Origin: Conidiobolus incongruus B7586
Taxonomy: Eukaryota > Entomophthoromycota > Entomophthoromycetes > Entomophthorales > Conidiobolaceae
DNA: 29,533 bases
Direction of reading: 5' to 3'
NCBI GenBank assembly: GCA_000697335.1
Contig: JNEM01008170.1
Coordinates: 1-29,533 of the forward strand
Shown here: positions 1 to 9,804 of the stretch, in pieces
Layout: every line of letters starts with the position of its first letter
How positions within the stretch are numbered: position 1 is the first letter of the stretch
Position numbers and translations under genes: made by a program
The notes under the pieces: model-generated
What the model saw: the letters and a program-made list of their open reading frames with translations, nothing else
Told to the model about the DNA's origin: nothing
Databases searched by the model: none

Positions 1-860
1 CAAAAATATAAATATTATTTTAAGCCACTATATTTTTAAAAAATATAACATATTATATATTTTTTATTTAAAAAAAATAAATAATTTAGTATAATATTAT
101 TATATATATTTCAATGTCAATTATATTAACTATATTTTATATTCAAGGAATTTGAATTATTTATAATAAATTTAATATTTTAAAAAATATAAAATTTAAC
201 AGAATAAAATAAAAATTCAAATATTTAATCCATACAAATTAATAGTTATTATAAAGAAACTGTCAGCTAGAAAAATATTTAACAAAAGTTTTTTGAACAA
301 TAGGAATTAATTATTTTTGTGTTAATATAATATTAATTTTTTATATAATTTTAATTTGAGAGTTATATTAATAAATGATCAATTTGTATTATTAAAAAAT
401 TATTAATATTGTGTGATTTGATCTGGTATATTAATTATTATATAATATAAAAAATTAAAAATGTTCAATGATTTCAAAAAAATTATATTTTGATAATAAT
501 ATAACTATTATAAAAATAATAAGATTTTGAAAATATAATATTTTAATATATTAAAATGATGTAATTATATGATATACTGCATGTTCATTTCTCTAAAAAA
601 TGATCAATATAATCTACAAAATATAATAAATATATAATATAATAATAATTGAAATATTGGTATATTTTTAAGGAATGTTTTTGAATTGAATATAATGAAA
701 ATATGATTAAATTATCAAGAGTTGAACAATACATCATGAATTTACCCAGGTATATTTACATTTAATAGATGTCAGAAATGATAGATCAAAACAAGTGTAA
801 TGTAAGGAAATAATGGATCAAAAATAGAATGAAAGCGAAACCAAGTATATTATAAATGTT
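1..860. other. AT-rich gene-free stretch
   Basis: Almost pure A/T with short runs of TA, TAA and poly-A/T. Every frame on both strands is closed at short intervals. I see no exon-like block, tRNA-like fold or transposon end. The right edge may hold the 3' end of the neighbouring minus-strand gene: a TTTATT at 878-883 reads AATAAA on that strand, about 146 nt past its stop codon. Confidence 0.6.
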
Positions 861-1028
861 AATAATACAGAAACAGCTTTATTATCAATTATATTACTGT
901 AAGGGGTTCATATATACAAGAACCAAAAAGTACAACTAAAGCTATATAATAGAGAACCAAAGAGTAGCAAAACACAATTAAATCAGTCAAGAAAGTTAAT
1001 ATCAGTATGAAAATAAAGGTAAGAACTT

Positions 1029-1286
1029 CTAAGCCTTTTGGTTGACAGGGTTTTCTTTGGAAGTCTTCCAAATAGCAGCAACGGCTTTGAAAGCTTCTCT
1101 ATGAGAAGCATTAGGATTCTTTTCCTTGTACTTGGGAAGTTCAACTTTCATAAATTGATTGTATGGGCTGAGCTTTTTAGCTATAGTGGGTGAAAAACAT
1201 TGTGTTAATAAGTAAAATATTAAAATATGTTATAAATAATTACCTCCTTTGGCAGTTGATTTCTTGTCAGCAGCAACTTTGGGCAT
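1029..1286 (-). CDS. Small YABBY/HMG-like DNA-binding protein (64 aa)
   Basis: Two exons, 1244-1286 and 1029-1180, joined across a 63-nt intron (GTAATT..TATAG) and giving 64 residues. A Lys/Ala-rich start (MPKVAADKKSTAKGAKK) leads into a block with SPYNQFMKVELPKYK, NPNASHREAFKAVA and IWKTSKENP. These are the hallmarks of the YABBY/HMG-like fold: P-Y-N-x-F-M/I-K, H-R/K-E-A-F-K and an aromatic-W core. Fungi commonly carry such one-domain proteins of about 60-100 residues. They are assumed to be nuclear and to bend or coat DNA, but the precise role is generally unknown. The start is the only ATG in frame and sits just before the basic segment. Four CCAAT-type motifs lie 255-345 nt upstream, and an AATAAA on the coding strand follows the stop (878-883). 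Family assignment is firm; function is inferred. Confidence 0.87.
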
Positions 1287-1541
1287 TTTTGTAGAACAAA
1301 GGTGATCGAAATATTACAAAATAATAATGAAATGGAAATATCTTAGATATCTAAGGTATTAATAAATTATAATCAATTTGGCACTATTTATACTATGGAA
1401 TTTCAATTTCAACTTGAAAAATTTTTAATATGGCATTCCAATATTTTTTTAGAATTTTCATAAGTAAATTTTACTATAAGTTTATTAATGTTATCTCAAA
1501 TAATAATGACGAAACAAATATAAAAATTCAAAGCAATTTTG

Positions 1542-1630
1542 ATTGGCTGATGATCTGAATAAAGCAAATCATACGAACCGTTGATATCCAATGATCGTCA
1601 TCCAATCGTCTATTATGACTTAGAACCAAT
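1542..1630. promoter_or_regulatory. Cluster of four CCAAT pentamers upstream of the YABBY/HMG gene
   Basis: One ATTGG (1542-1546) and three CCAAT (1588-1592, 1602-1606, 1626-1630) fall within 89 bases. The patch is less AT-rich than its surroundings and lies 256-344 bases upstream of the minus-strand start at 1286. CCAAT is the core of the NF-Y/HAP site. A role in driving the HMG-like gene is inference. Confidence 0.3.
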
Positions 1631-1659
1631 CATATTAATATAAGTGATTTGGGATCAGG

Positions 1660-3907
1660 ATTGAAGTATGAAGGGGGAATCAAAAGATTATTTAAATTGA
1701 AATTGAAATTCCTTTATTATATTTAATTGGTTAATAGCAAAAAATACAAGAGATATTTAAGGGTGGAATACTTAAGTAAAATTTGTATTTTAAAATATTA
1801 GTCTATTAAAAGTTAAATAATTAATGGTTAATATAATAATATATTTAACCATATATTATTGTATAGTAGAAGATAATTAAATAGTTATGATTTTTTTATT
1901 TCAATATTAATCCCAACCAATATTCAGTATGTATTAAAATGATCAAATACTTGCTGCCATATCAATATCAATTTTTTTATTTTTACAATCTAATATAATG
2001 CGATTCATTTTCGTTTTCATGAAAAATTATATTCCATATTTTGTAATATTTCCTTAATATTTGGTTTAATAAGTACCTCAATTTAATTAATTAAAATTGA
2101 ATGATAATACCTTATAATAAGAACATTTTATATTACTAATATCCCAATTCAAGGTTCAGAATATGATCACTATTTAGATATATATTATTAATCACACGTT
2201 ACCAATAGTACAGTATGAATATAAAATATTAAAATATTCGAATTTAGCTATAATAATTTGCAATTAAGCATTTCATTATATGAATTTAATTGATGTCACT
2301 ACTATCGACTAAAACTACATTTATACTGTGTTGAATAAATAGTTTCAAAAAATTGGTTAATATCATTGTACGATATATAAATTATCAATTGGCCATTTGT
2401 CAAATTCACTTTAATATAATCATATATTCTTTTTACATCATTCTAAGTTAGCTGAATATATCAAATATGAATATTTAATAAATTATACAAATCAAAATTT
2501 AAATACATGAGATAATAGATAATTAATAATATAATTCAATATAAAGCTAATTGCTTCAATAAAACAAAGACATTCAACAATCGTATATGAATATTTTCAT
2601 CATAAATTCAGGATATTAATTTTCAATTTTCATATTATTAAATATTTATTAATAATAATTTAATATACTTCTTTTGAGCATCTTCCAAATATGATTAGAA
2701 AATATAACTGAATATAAATGATACACTTCTATTTAGTGCTATATAATATTACATAAATTATGATTATATAATATCATTTTGAATAGTCATAATTAAATTA
2801 GTCAACCAGTGTGAATTATTCAAAAATATATTTACAATTTTTTGAATCAATTGGAACCAAACTATATTAATTTAATCAAAATCTTATATTTGATAGAAAA
2901 TAATTATAAAAAACAATTTATTGCAATATTTTAATTTCTTTGTATTGAAAATATTAAATATTGTAAATAATTCCATTGTGTATATAATTAATAAATCTTG
3001 TTATTTTTGTTATAAATATTTATTCGGTCTAGAATGTCAAAAATTAAAAAGATTGTTTTTGATATGTTGATATTGAATATAAAATTTATGCTATTTTTAG
3101 AACCCAAGGATTATTGGTTAGGTAATTCAAAAGTTATATATATAATGATGATCAAAATGTAGAGTTCATTGGAAAACCAGTTTGAAATTATAATAATGGT
3201 TGATTATAAGAGAAAAGTCAAAGTCATGTTCATTAGATGTTTTATTAATAATTAGCTTTGAATGAAAATCACTTTTGTTTGATTTTATTCTATATATATA
3301 TATATATATATATTTGTAAAATTTGCATACCTTTACTTATGTCGCATAAAATACTATGAAATATGTAGTTTATTTCAACTTTAATATTTGAGAAAATTAT
3401 ATCATATAGATGTGTTATATGTGCTGAAAATATTTATCTTTAAATTGCCACTAACTTGACATTAATATATTTTTCATTTTATTGTATTTTATTCAAATTA
3501 ATTTCTAAAACCATATTACCTTTTAACTCATATAAACCCTTAACTATTTATTAAACTTAATATGATTTAAAATTAAAAAGGAAATCAAGTGAAATAATTT
3601 AAAATTGAAAATATTGTAGGATTTAAGAATAGCTTTTCATGTGTAAAAAGCTTTGATGATATATATTTGTAACTAAATTTATAATTAATCAAAATTTTTA
3701 TATGATAAAAACAAATTGGATTAATGATTATTGAAACTTTGGAATTGTTTATCATAGTATTAAATATGATCACATTGAACCCACAATTCAATAAAATTTA
3801 AGAAATGATATTTGTAATATAATGTTATTAATATTATTATCAATTAATTTTAAAAATAGTTAATATTATTGATATATATTTATAATATAAAATTAATTAA
3901 AACCAAT
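1660..3907. other. Long AT-rich intergenic region
   Basis: More than 2 kb of A/T-dominated sequence separates the divergent YABBY/HMG-like and bL28m genes. It contains a TA dinucleotide run and scattered short AT palindromes. A 68-codon minus-strand frame at 3585-3791 has an Ile/Asn/Phe/Tyr-heavy make-up typical of random AT DNA, so I do not call it a gene. I see no RNA gene or mobile element. Confidence 0.5.
3291..3313. repeat. TA dinucleotide microsatellite
   Basis: A perfect TA run of about 11.5 units in intergenic DNA. It is likely to vary in length between strains. Confidence 0.9.
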
Positions 3908-4327
3908 ATGTCATCAGTTAAATTATTCGGAACTATCATTAAAAGCAATAGAGAAAACAGAAGATTGTATTATAAGATCTTCCGTGGAGTAGATGGTTAT
4001 TTATTAGACGGCAAGCAAGTATTATCAGGAAATAACAAACCTAAATCCTTACATAAAACAAAGAGAAAGTGGTTCCCTAACGTACATCAAAAATATCTCT
4101 ATTCCGAATTATTCGACAAATCCTTTTTATTAACCGTGTCTACTTCCGCCTTGAGATCGATTGATAAGAAAGGTGGATTAGATAATTATTTATTACATAC
4201 TTCTGATTCCAAATTGGCTTCCGAATGGGGATCTAAAATGAAATTATTACTCCAAGAAAAGTTAGCTCAGAAGAAGACAACTGAAACTACTACCAGTGCT
4301 ACCACCGAACAAACAGCTCAGCAATAG
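3908..4327 (+). CDS. MRPL28: Mitochondrial large-subunit ribosomal protein bL28m
   Basis: A single intronless frame of 139 residues. The start chosen is the ATG at 3908 (MSSVKLFG); an in-frame ATG 13 codons upstream would add only an AT-rich Ile/Tyr segment. The core matches bacterial bL28: a GNN turn (LSGNNKPKS), the basic strand KTKRKWFPNVH, then SALRSIDKKGGLDNYLL. These correspond to the GNN, TKRRFLPNLH and R-x-IDKKG signatures of E. coli L28. Extensions before and after the core are normal for the mitochondrial form (MRPL28 in animals, MRPL24 in yeast). The C-terminus is a Thr/Gln-rich tail. The protein should act in the mitoribosome 50S-like subunit. No canonical cleavable presequence is obvious, although the N-terminus is basic. 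The gene converges on DNM1 with a 303-nt spacer. Confidence 0.93.
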   Translation: MSSVKLFGTIIKSNRENRRLYYKIFRGVDGYLLDGKQVLSGNNKPKSLHKTKRKWFPNVHQKYLYSELFDKSFLLTVSTSALRSIDKKGGLDNYLLHTSDSKLASEWGSKMKLLLQEKLAQKKTTETTTSATTEQTAQQ

Positions 4328-4630
4328 ATTAATCTATATAATTAAAATTTTTTTTATTTAAATTGGATTTTATAATAGTAAATGATTTTTATTAAAAATT
4401 CTATAGTTGTTATGATATAATAATCATCTCCCTTGCGTGTTTATTCTACTATAGTGTATATTTTAATACTTTAAAAAAATCATTAAATAATTATTTGTTA
4501 TAAATATCATGATATTTATATATTTTAATATTTTATTGTAATTAAAAATGAAAATTGTTTATAATAAATATAGACAAATTAATTTTACGGCTTGATGTTA
4601 TTAACCAATTTGATAAATGCAGAGGATTGA
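4328..4630. other. 3'-3' spacer between bL28m and DNM1
   Basis: Tail-to-tail spacer of 303 nt with no coding potential. It contains a perfect 22-bp AT palindrome at 4499-4520 centred on CATG, plus poly-A/T runs that probably serve 3'-end formation for both genes. Confidence 0.5.
4499..4520. repeat. Perfect 22-bp palindrome
   Basis: An inverted repeat with no loop, centred on CATG, between two convergent genes. It could act as a shared 3'-end element or be a chance AT palindrome. Confidence 0.55.
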
Positions 4631-6949
4631 TTAAGTGGCTTGATTGATAATTTCATAAGCTTTCTTATACAAATCCAAGAGTTCTTTACACTTGTTTCTC
4701 TCATCAGCAAGCGTCTCATCTTCCATAAGGAGCTCATTTAAGGAATCAGGTTTATATAAATTGGCAACTAATTTGTTTTGTAAATTGTCTTTGGTAAAGT
4801 TAACCAAGAGATGCATGATAGCCTTGGGCACTAGATCTTGGATAGATTTTGATGTAATCTTGAAGTAGGAGTCAATAAGTGATCCTAAAAAGATATGATT
4901 AATTTGAATATAATCAATCAGTTATTGGTACATTATACATACTGATTAACTGGATCTCTCTTTCATCGTGTTCATTAAGGTTCATGTGCTGATCGATATG
5001 ATTGACAAGCTAAAAATAAGGTTAATTATAATATAATGAAGTATATCGCAAATTATTTACTTGATCGACTTGATTATGGTTAGCGTCGGTTGGATTACCA
5101 AAGAAATTATCCAAAAGCTGCTCATCATCCTCTTCTTGCTGGTTGGTCTCAGCCATAGAGACATTTTCTTTAGGAATCACAATGGATTTGGTTGAGGAAT
5201 CTTGTTCTTTAGGCAGAGAGGGCTGAGTTTGCAAGCTCTGTAAAGCACCTTTAGCACCAATAAAATCGGGATGAATAGTGTTGACATAGGCTAACTGAAT
5301 ATCAATTAAGCTTTCGACATAATTGATGGTAGGGGTTAATCTTTCTCTCAATAAGTTTGAAACAACTTCATTGATTTTGGCATTGAGCTTAGGATATTTG
5401 AGTAATTCTTTGTTGGAGCAGGTGTGACCAATCTTCATTAACTCTTCATAAACTAGTTCAACACATCGGATACTGGGCTGTTCCAAAAGCTTGACTTGAG
5501 GCTTGATTAAAAGTTCGAAGGCCATTTCTGGAACAAAAAGAGAGGGACGAGGTCCAGTGGAGTTTCTAATAGCAGTGCGAATATCCTGATAAGTCAAGTT
5601 CTTATTAGGGCTTATTGATTTCAAAGCGGATCCGAAGATGCTATTGAAGATATCATAAATCTTAGCACCACCGCATAATTGGATTCCGTGTTGAGGAGAG
5701 CTACCCTCAATTGATGAGTTGAAATTTCTGGCAAAATCGGTCAAGAGTCTGAGAACTAATAAGCCTTGGTTCTCTTGACTTTCGGTGGAGGGATCGCCAT
5801 AATACTGCAATTCTTGCTGAGTTTGGCCAATCAAAGTATTTAGTTTGGATTTCATGTCGGGTAACCTTTCACGGATGTGGTTAACTAATACTTGGTTGAG
5901 AGTTTTACTGAGGTGGGCTGTGCCGCAACGCTGAGAAATGTTTCTGTATGCAGGATGGGATTTGAAGAATTCAAGTTCGGCAGCCAAAGATTCTTTAATA
6001 GGTTTTTTGGCAATGGTGTCTTGTTGACTACGATTAATTACACCAATGAAGCCCAACTTTAAATTGAGCACTCTTCCAGTTAAGATGTCAAGTGCGTTTG
6101 TTCCAGCATCCATTAAATCGATCTTGGTAATAACACCAATAGTTCTTTTGCCTAGAATGGTTGTTTAGAATTCAATGCTGATGTGCTCCAGTATATCTCA
6201 CCTTCTGGATCAACCTCTTTGGCCAATTTCAAGCTTTCAGAGTTAACCAAATCCACATTGGCGGGGCTAACAGCTAATATAATACTATTGGGCTTACTGA
6301 TATAGTCCAAAATCAAACTCCTGGTTTGTTTTTCAATATCGGAAGGTTGATCCCCTAAACTTAATTAAAATTAAATACACATATAACATTTGTATTGGTA
6401 TTACCAATTGGGATCTAAATAGACTGCTGTTAATATTTTGATATATAATTTAATTAAAAACACCTTACTTTAGTGAGACCAGGTAAATCAACCACAGTCA
6501 AGTTAAGAACTTGAGTCGAAAAAATTTTCAAATGAATAGGATTTCTAGAAATGCCCTTATTTTCACCGGCAAGTCGATTTGTTTCTTGCTCAATTTCTTG
6601 TCTTACTTCAGAAAAATCAGTATAAAATTTAGTAGGGTTATGAAGAAATTGTGCCCTTTCGGTTAGATCAAGATCAGCATCTTCGCGTAAATTGACTAAT
6701 TGCAATACCAGGGGTCTTCTAGTGACAATACCATTGCCTCTTGGTAAAAAGTCTCTCCCTACTAAGTTTTCCAATACTGAAGACTTGCCAGAAGATTGAG
6801 AACTAAAAAAAGGATTAATAATTATAAAAGTGGATTGATCTCAAGCATTACCCAACTACAACGATTTGTGGTAAATCTAAAGTATCATTACCTACAGTAT
6901 TAAATACATCCTGTAGTTTATTTACTAAAGGGATTAAATCGTCCATCAT
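4631..6949 (-). CDS. DNM1: Mitochondrial/peroxisomal fission dynamin (DNM1/DRP1)
   Basis: Seven exons: 6852-6949, 6469-6802, 6405-6414, 6202-6354, 5061-6151, 4943-5009 and 4631-4884. Phase is kept throughout, giving 668 residues. Visible GTPase motifs are P-loop GSQSSGKS (33-40), switch II DLPG (138-141), TKID (207-210) and INRSQQ (237-242). A dynamin middle/stalk region follows ([38 protein letters not shown]). The C-terminal GED contains [14 protein letters not shown]. The N-terminus ([17 protein letters not shown]) and the stalk match DNM1/DRP1 better than Vps1, and there is no PH domain or proline-rich tail. The B-insert between stalk and GED is short, which explains the length (yeast Dnm1 757, human DRP1 736). 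The protein should assemble into GTP-driven rings on mitochondria and peroxisomes. Exon 3 is only 10 nt. Start is a double ATG; the first is used here. Confidence 0.94.
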
Positions 6950-8019
6950 CTTGACGAATCTATTAATTTAAATACTTGACAATTTTATAAAATAGATTAT
7001 TTTTGATCATCCCTATGATCTCATCCAAATTCTTAAAGATATCAATTGAATTATTTTTATGGGATTATGTCTATTAAAATATATAATTCTACCGTTCCTG
7101 GAATTTCGACTGTTCTAAATACAGCTATCAATATTTAATCAAGGCTTGGATAAATTTTCATTTGCAGTACAGATGCTTGAATATTATTTTACAATAGTGT
7201 TAAGTCTCAAGCAATATAGAATTAAATATGCCATTATTTTTTTGATTAAAACTTTCTGACTGTATTTTACCTTGGAGAGTATTAATGGAATCTTAGACAT
7301 CAGGATAAAGCTGGAAGGGTCTGAACTATTCATACTTCAAGGGGATTCATGCTTTATTTAGACTATAATAGCATAGAAACTTTAGCCAAGTAAAAAGCAT
7401 TATCTAACCTAAAAAGCAAAAAGTATTAAAGTATTAAATCACCACAAATAAGATATTGAAGATAAAGTTAATATTTTAAATTTGTTATCTGAAAATGAAA
7501 CTATTTGGTAAATTAAATTAAAACTCAATTGAAAATACTCAAGCTTCTCAGCTTTATTAATATAAATATATTAAGAAATAATCATGGAAATTATTATTTT
7601 TGATAAAAACCATTTGTATTATAAATTTAAAGTATTTAAATTTATCTTGAAAAATAAAATATATCTTATTGCTGTTAAATATATTATTAAACAATATATT
7701 CAAAAAAATATAATATGTCTTAAGTATAGTTAATAATTATTTTATAATCATGAATAATAAATTAAGTTTAAAAAATGGAATATTTTTAAAATAATAACAA
7801 ATAAAATCACTCAGGATAATACTTTTTTGAACAGACAAAAAAATATTAATAAGGAGGTTTTGAATAATATTCTTATAATTATAATTTATTAAATATTTAT
7901 AAATAACACAGTTTATAATAAAATATTATTAGAAAATACCATAATATTGAAAAGTTAAAAGATTACAATATAAAATTAATTCTAATAACAAAATTATTCA
8001 AAAATACTTAACTTGAATC

Positions 8020-8039
8020 ATTATTATTATTATTATTAA
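8020..8039. repeat. ATT trinucleotide microsatellite
   Basis: About 6.5 units of ATT/TTA in intergenic DNA. Confidence 0.85.
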
Positions 8040-8652
8040 CACAATGTTTGGTTAAATATATCATTTAATTTAAATAACTTTGGGAACTAATTATGTTTAA
8101 GCTTTAGTATTTTGATATATATTTTTATGTCAAGTTACTTTTTTTAGTTTATATATTGAGTGTGAATAATCAGAAAATTTTATTTTTTTATTATATATTT
8201 AATAATAAATCATATAATCGTAATAAGAAATATATTATAGAAATAATTAAGAGAGAAAAACAACTAAAGAAGCCAAAAAGGAAATTAAATACTTTGTAAA
8301 TTAATTAAAAGATTCTTTAAATAATTTAATAATATTATGCAATTTTATTCGTAATATTTAAAACTCAACTGATGGTGAAAAGAGAAAATAAATGAATTAA
8401 AATTAAAACACAAGGGCAATGTTAAGATGGTCTAAATACATCTTTATGCAAAGTTTACTTAATAATACAAGTGAATCCCTCCGGTGAAAGATAATCATTT
8501 ATAACAATTATCATATAAGCAGAACACGTAATTAATTATAAATCAATGTATTATAAATAAAATAGGGCTTTTGAATATCCTCATTATCATGCAAAAATTA
8601 ATCGAGATATTTATGCTGTCAGAAATATACTCTTTTGCTATCTAATAGTCAA

Positions 8653-8763
8653 TCAAGCCAGTCTTCTAAGGTTGGTGTTATAGCTTACCACGTTTATTTC
8701 TTTGGATTCCATATAGGACTTGGAGAAGGCCAATAAAATTTGGTTAACCTTGAACAAATTTAA
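8653..8763 (-). other. Exon-like scrap of unknown family
   Basis: A 36-codon open stretch ending in TGA, with a balanced amino-acid mix (contains VNQILLAFSKSYMESKEI and NVVSYNTNLRRLA). This is unlike the Ile/Asn/Lys-rich frames of random DNA nearby. There is no ATG at the front and no clear partner exon. It could be a last exon of an unseen gene, a gene relic, or chance. Family not recognised. Confidence 0.2.
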
Positions 8764-9804
8764 TTATAAATTGCATTCGATTGCATACAGGATAAGATAT
8801 TATAATATATCACATGAAATATTGTTGTCATTATAATCAAGCATACATTATCATTGTATTTACGCTCAAATATTCAAATAAAACAAAACTTATTTGCATA
8901 AATGTATTGATAAATCCATATTTATTAAAATTTATTTTAATTGTTAACTTGTAGATTCGATTAAACAGAATAATAAATATATCAAGTTAGTAATTTGTCT
9001 TTTGGTATGTTATTTCAAACAGTAGCAATTAAATATACTGTTATTATGAGTAAACTTTTAAAACATAAATGACTAATTGTATTAGGTTAAAAATATTAAA
9101 TACAATTCATTATTATCAAAACATCTAATCGATCTATTTAATAATTATAATTATCATAAATAATGCAAATGTGCATAATTATATATAAATTTAATTAAAT
9201 ATGTTATATCGCAACAAAAATAAATTTAAATTTTGGCAGTATTATATTTTGATGATAAACAATAATAAAATAAATATTAATTAATAAAAAATAATAAATT
9301 CTAGATAGCTTGATACTAGATTCAATTTTAGTCAAAAATCAATTCTAGTTATTAAATTGATAATGTTCCTTGCTCAGCCATTTGATTGCAATATTTTGAT
9401 TATATAATTTTAGCTGCATTTAATGGTTGATATTCATTTATACTGGAAATAATTAGAGGTGATTTTAAATTTGGAATTACAATCCTATTCATTTTATAAA
9501 ATCAAATACTATGTTATATATTTCATATAATGTTATCATAATTGTGATTGAATGATAATAACACAAAAGTGATATTATAAATTCCAAAATATCATCTAAA
9601 TTGAATTTTAAATTAATTTTCATCAAATGATTTGTCAATAATATTGATCTGAAAAAACTAACTATAAACTTGTTAAATTTCAGATTCTTGAATATTTAAG
9701 GTTAAATGGAGATGAATTTAAGGAAGTTTTCATTTAAATTCTAGGTTTTATTCTGTTTATTCATATATCTTTTTATAATATTAATATCATTCCTAATATA
9801 TTAA

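Larger units (their letters stand above)
6950..9804. other. AT-rich region between the divergent DNM1 and SEC1 genes
   Basis: About 2.85 kb without a supportable gene. Most of it is A/T-dominated and closed in all frames. Two patches have more protein-like composition: about 7270-7400 on the plus strand and 8653-8763 on the minus strand. Neither can be tied to a known family or linked to further exons. A TTA/ATT trinucleotide run sits at 8020-8039. No tRNA or transposon structure was seen. Confidence 0.5.

Noticed and set aside
889-1071. 60-codon minus frame overlapping the end of the YABBY/HMG-like gene
   Set aside because: Hydrophobic reading of the 3' UTR and last codons in another frame; the HMG-like exon explains the coding signal.
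4631-6949. Vps1 rather than DNM1 for the dynamin
   Set aside because: The N-terminus ([11 protein letters not shown]) and stalk blocks ([30 protein letters not shown]) follow DNM1/DRP1, where Vps1 differs.
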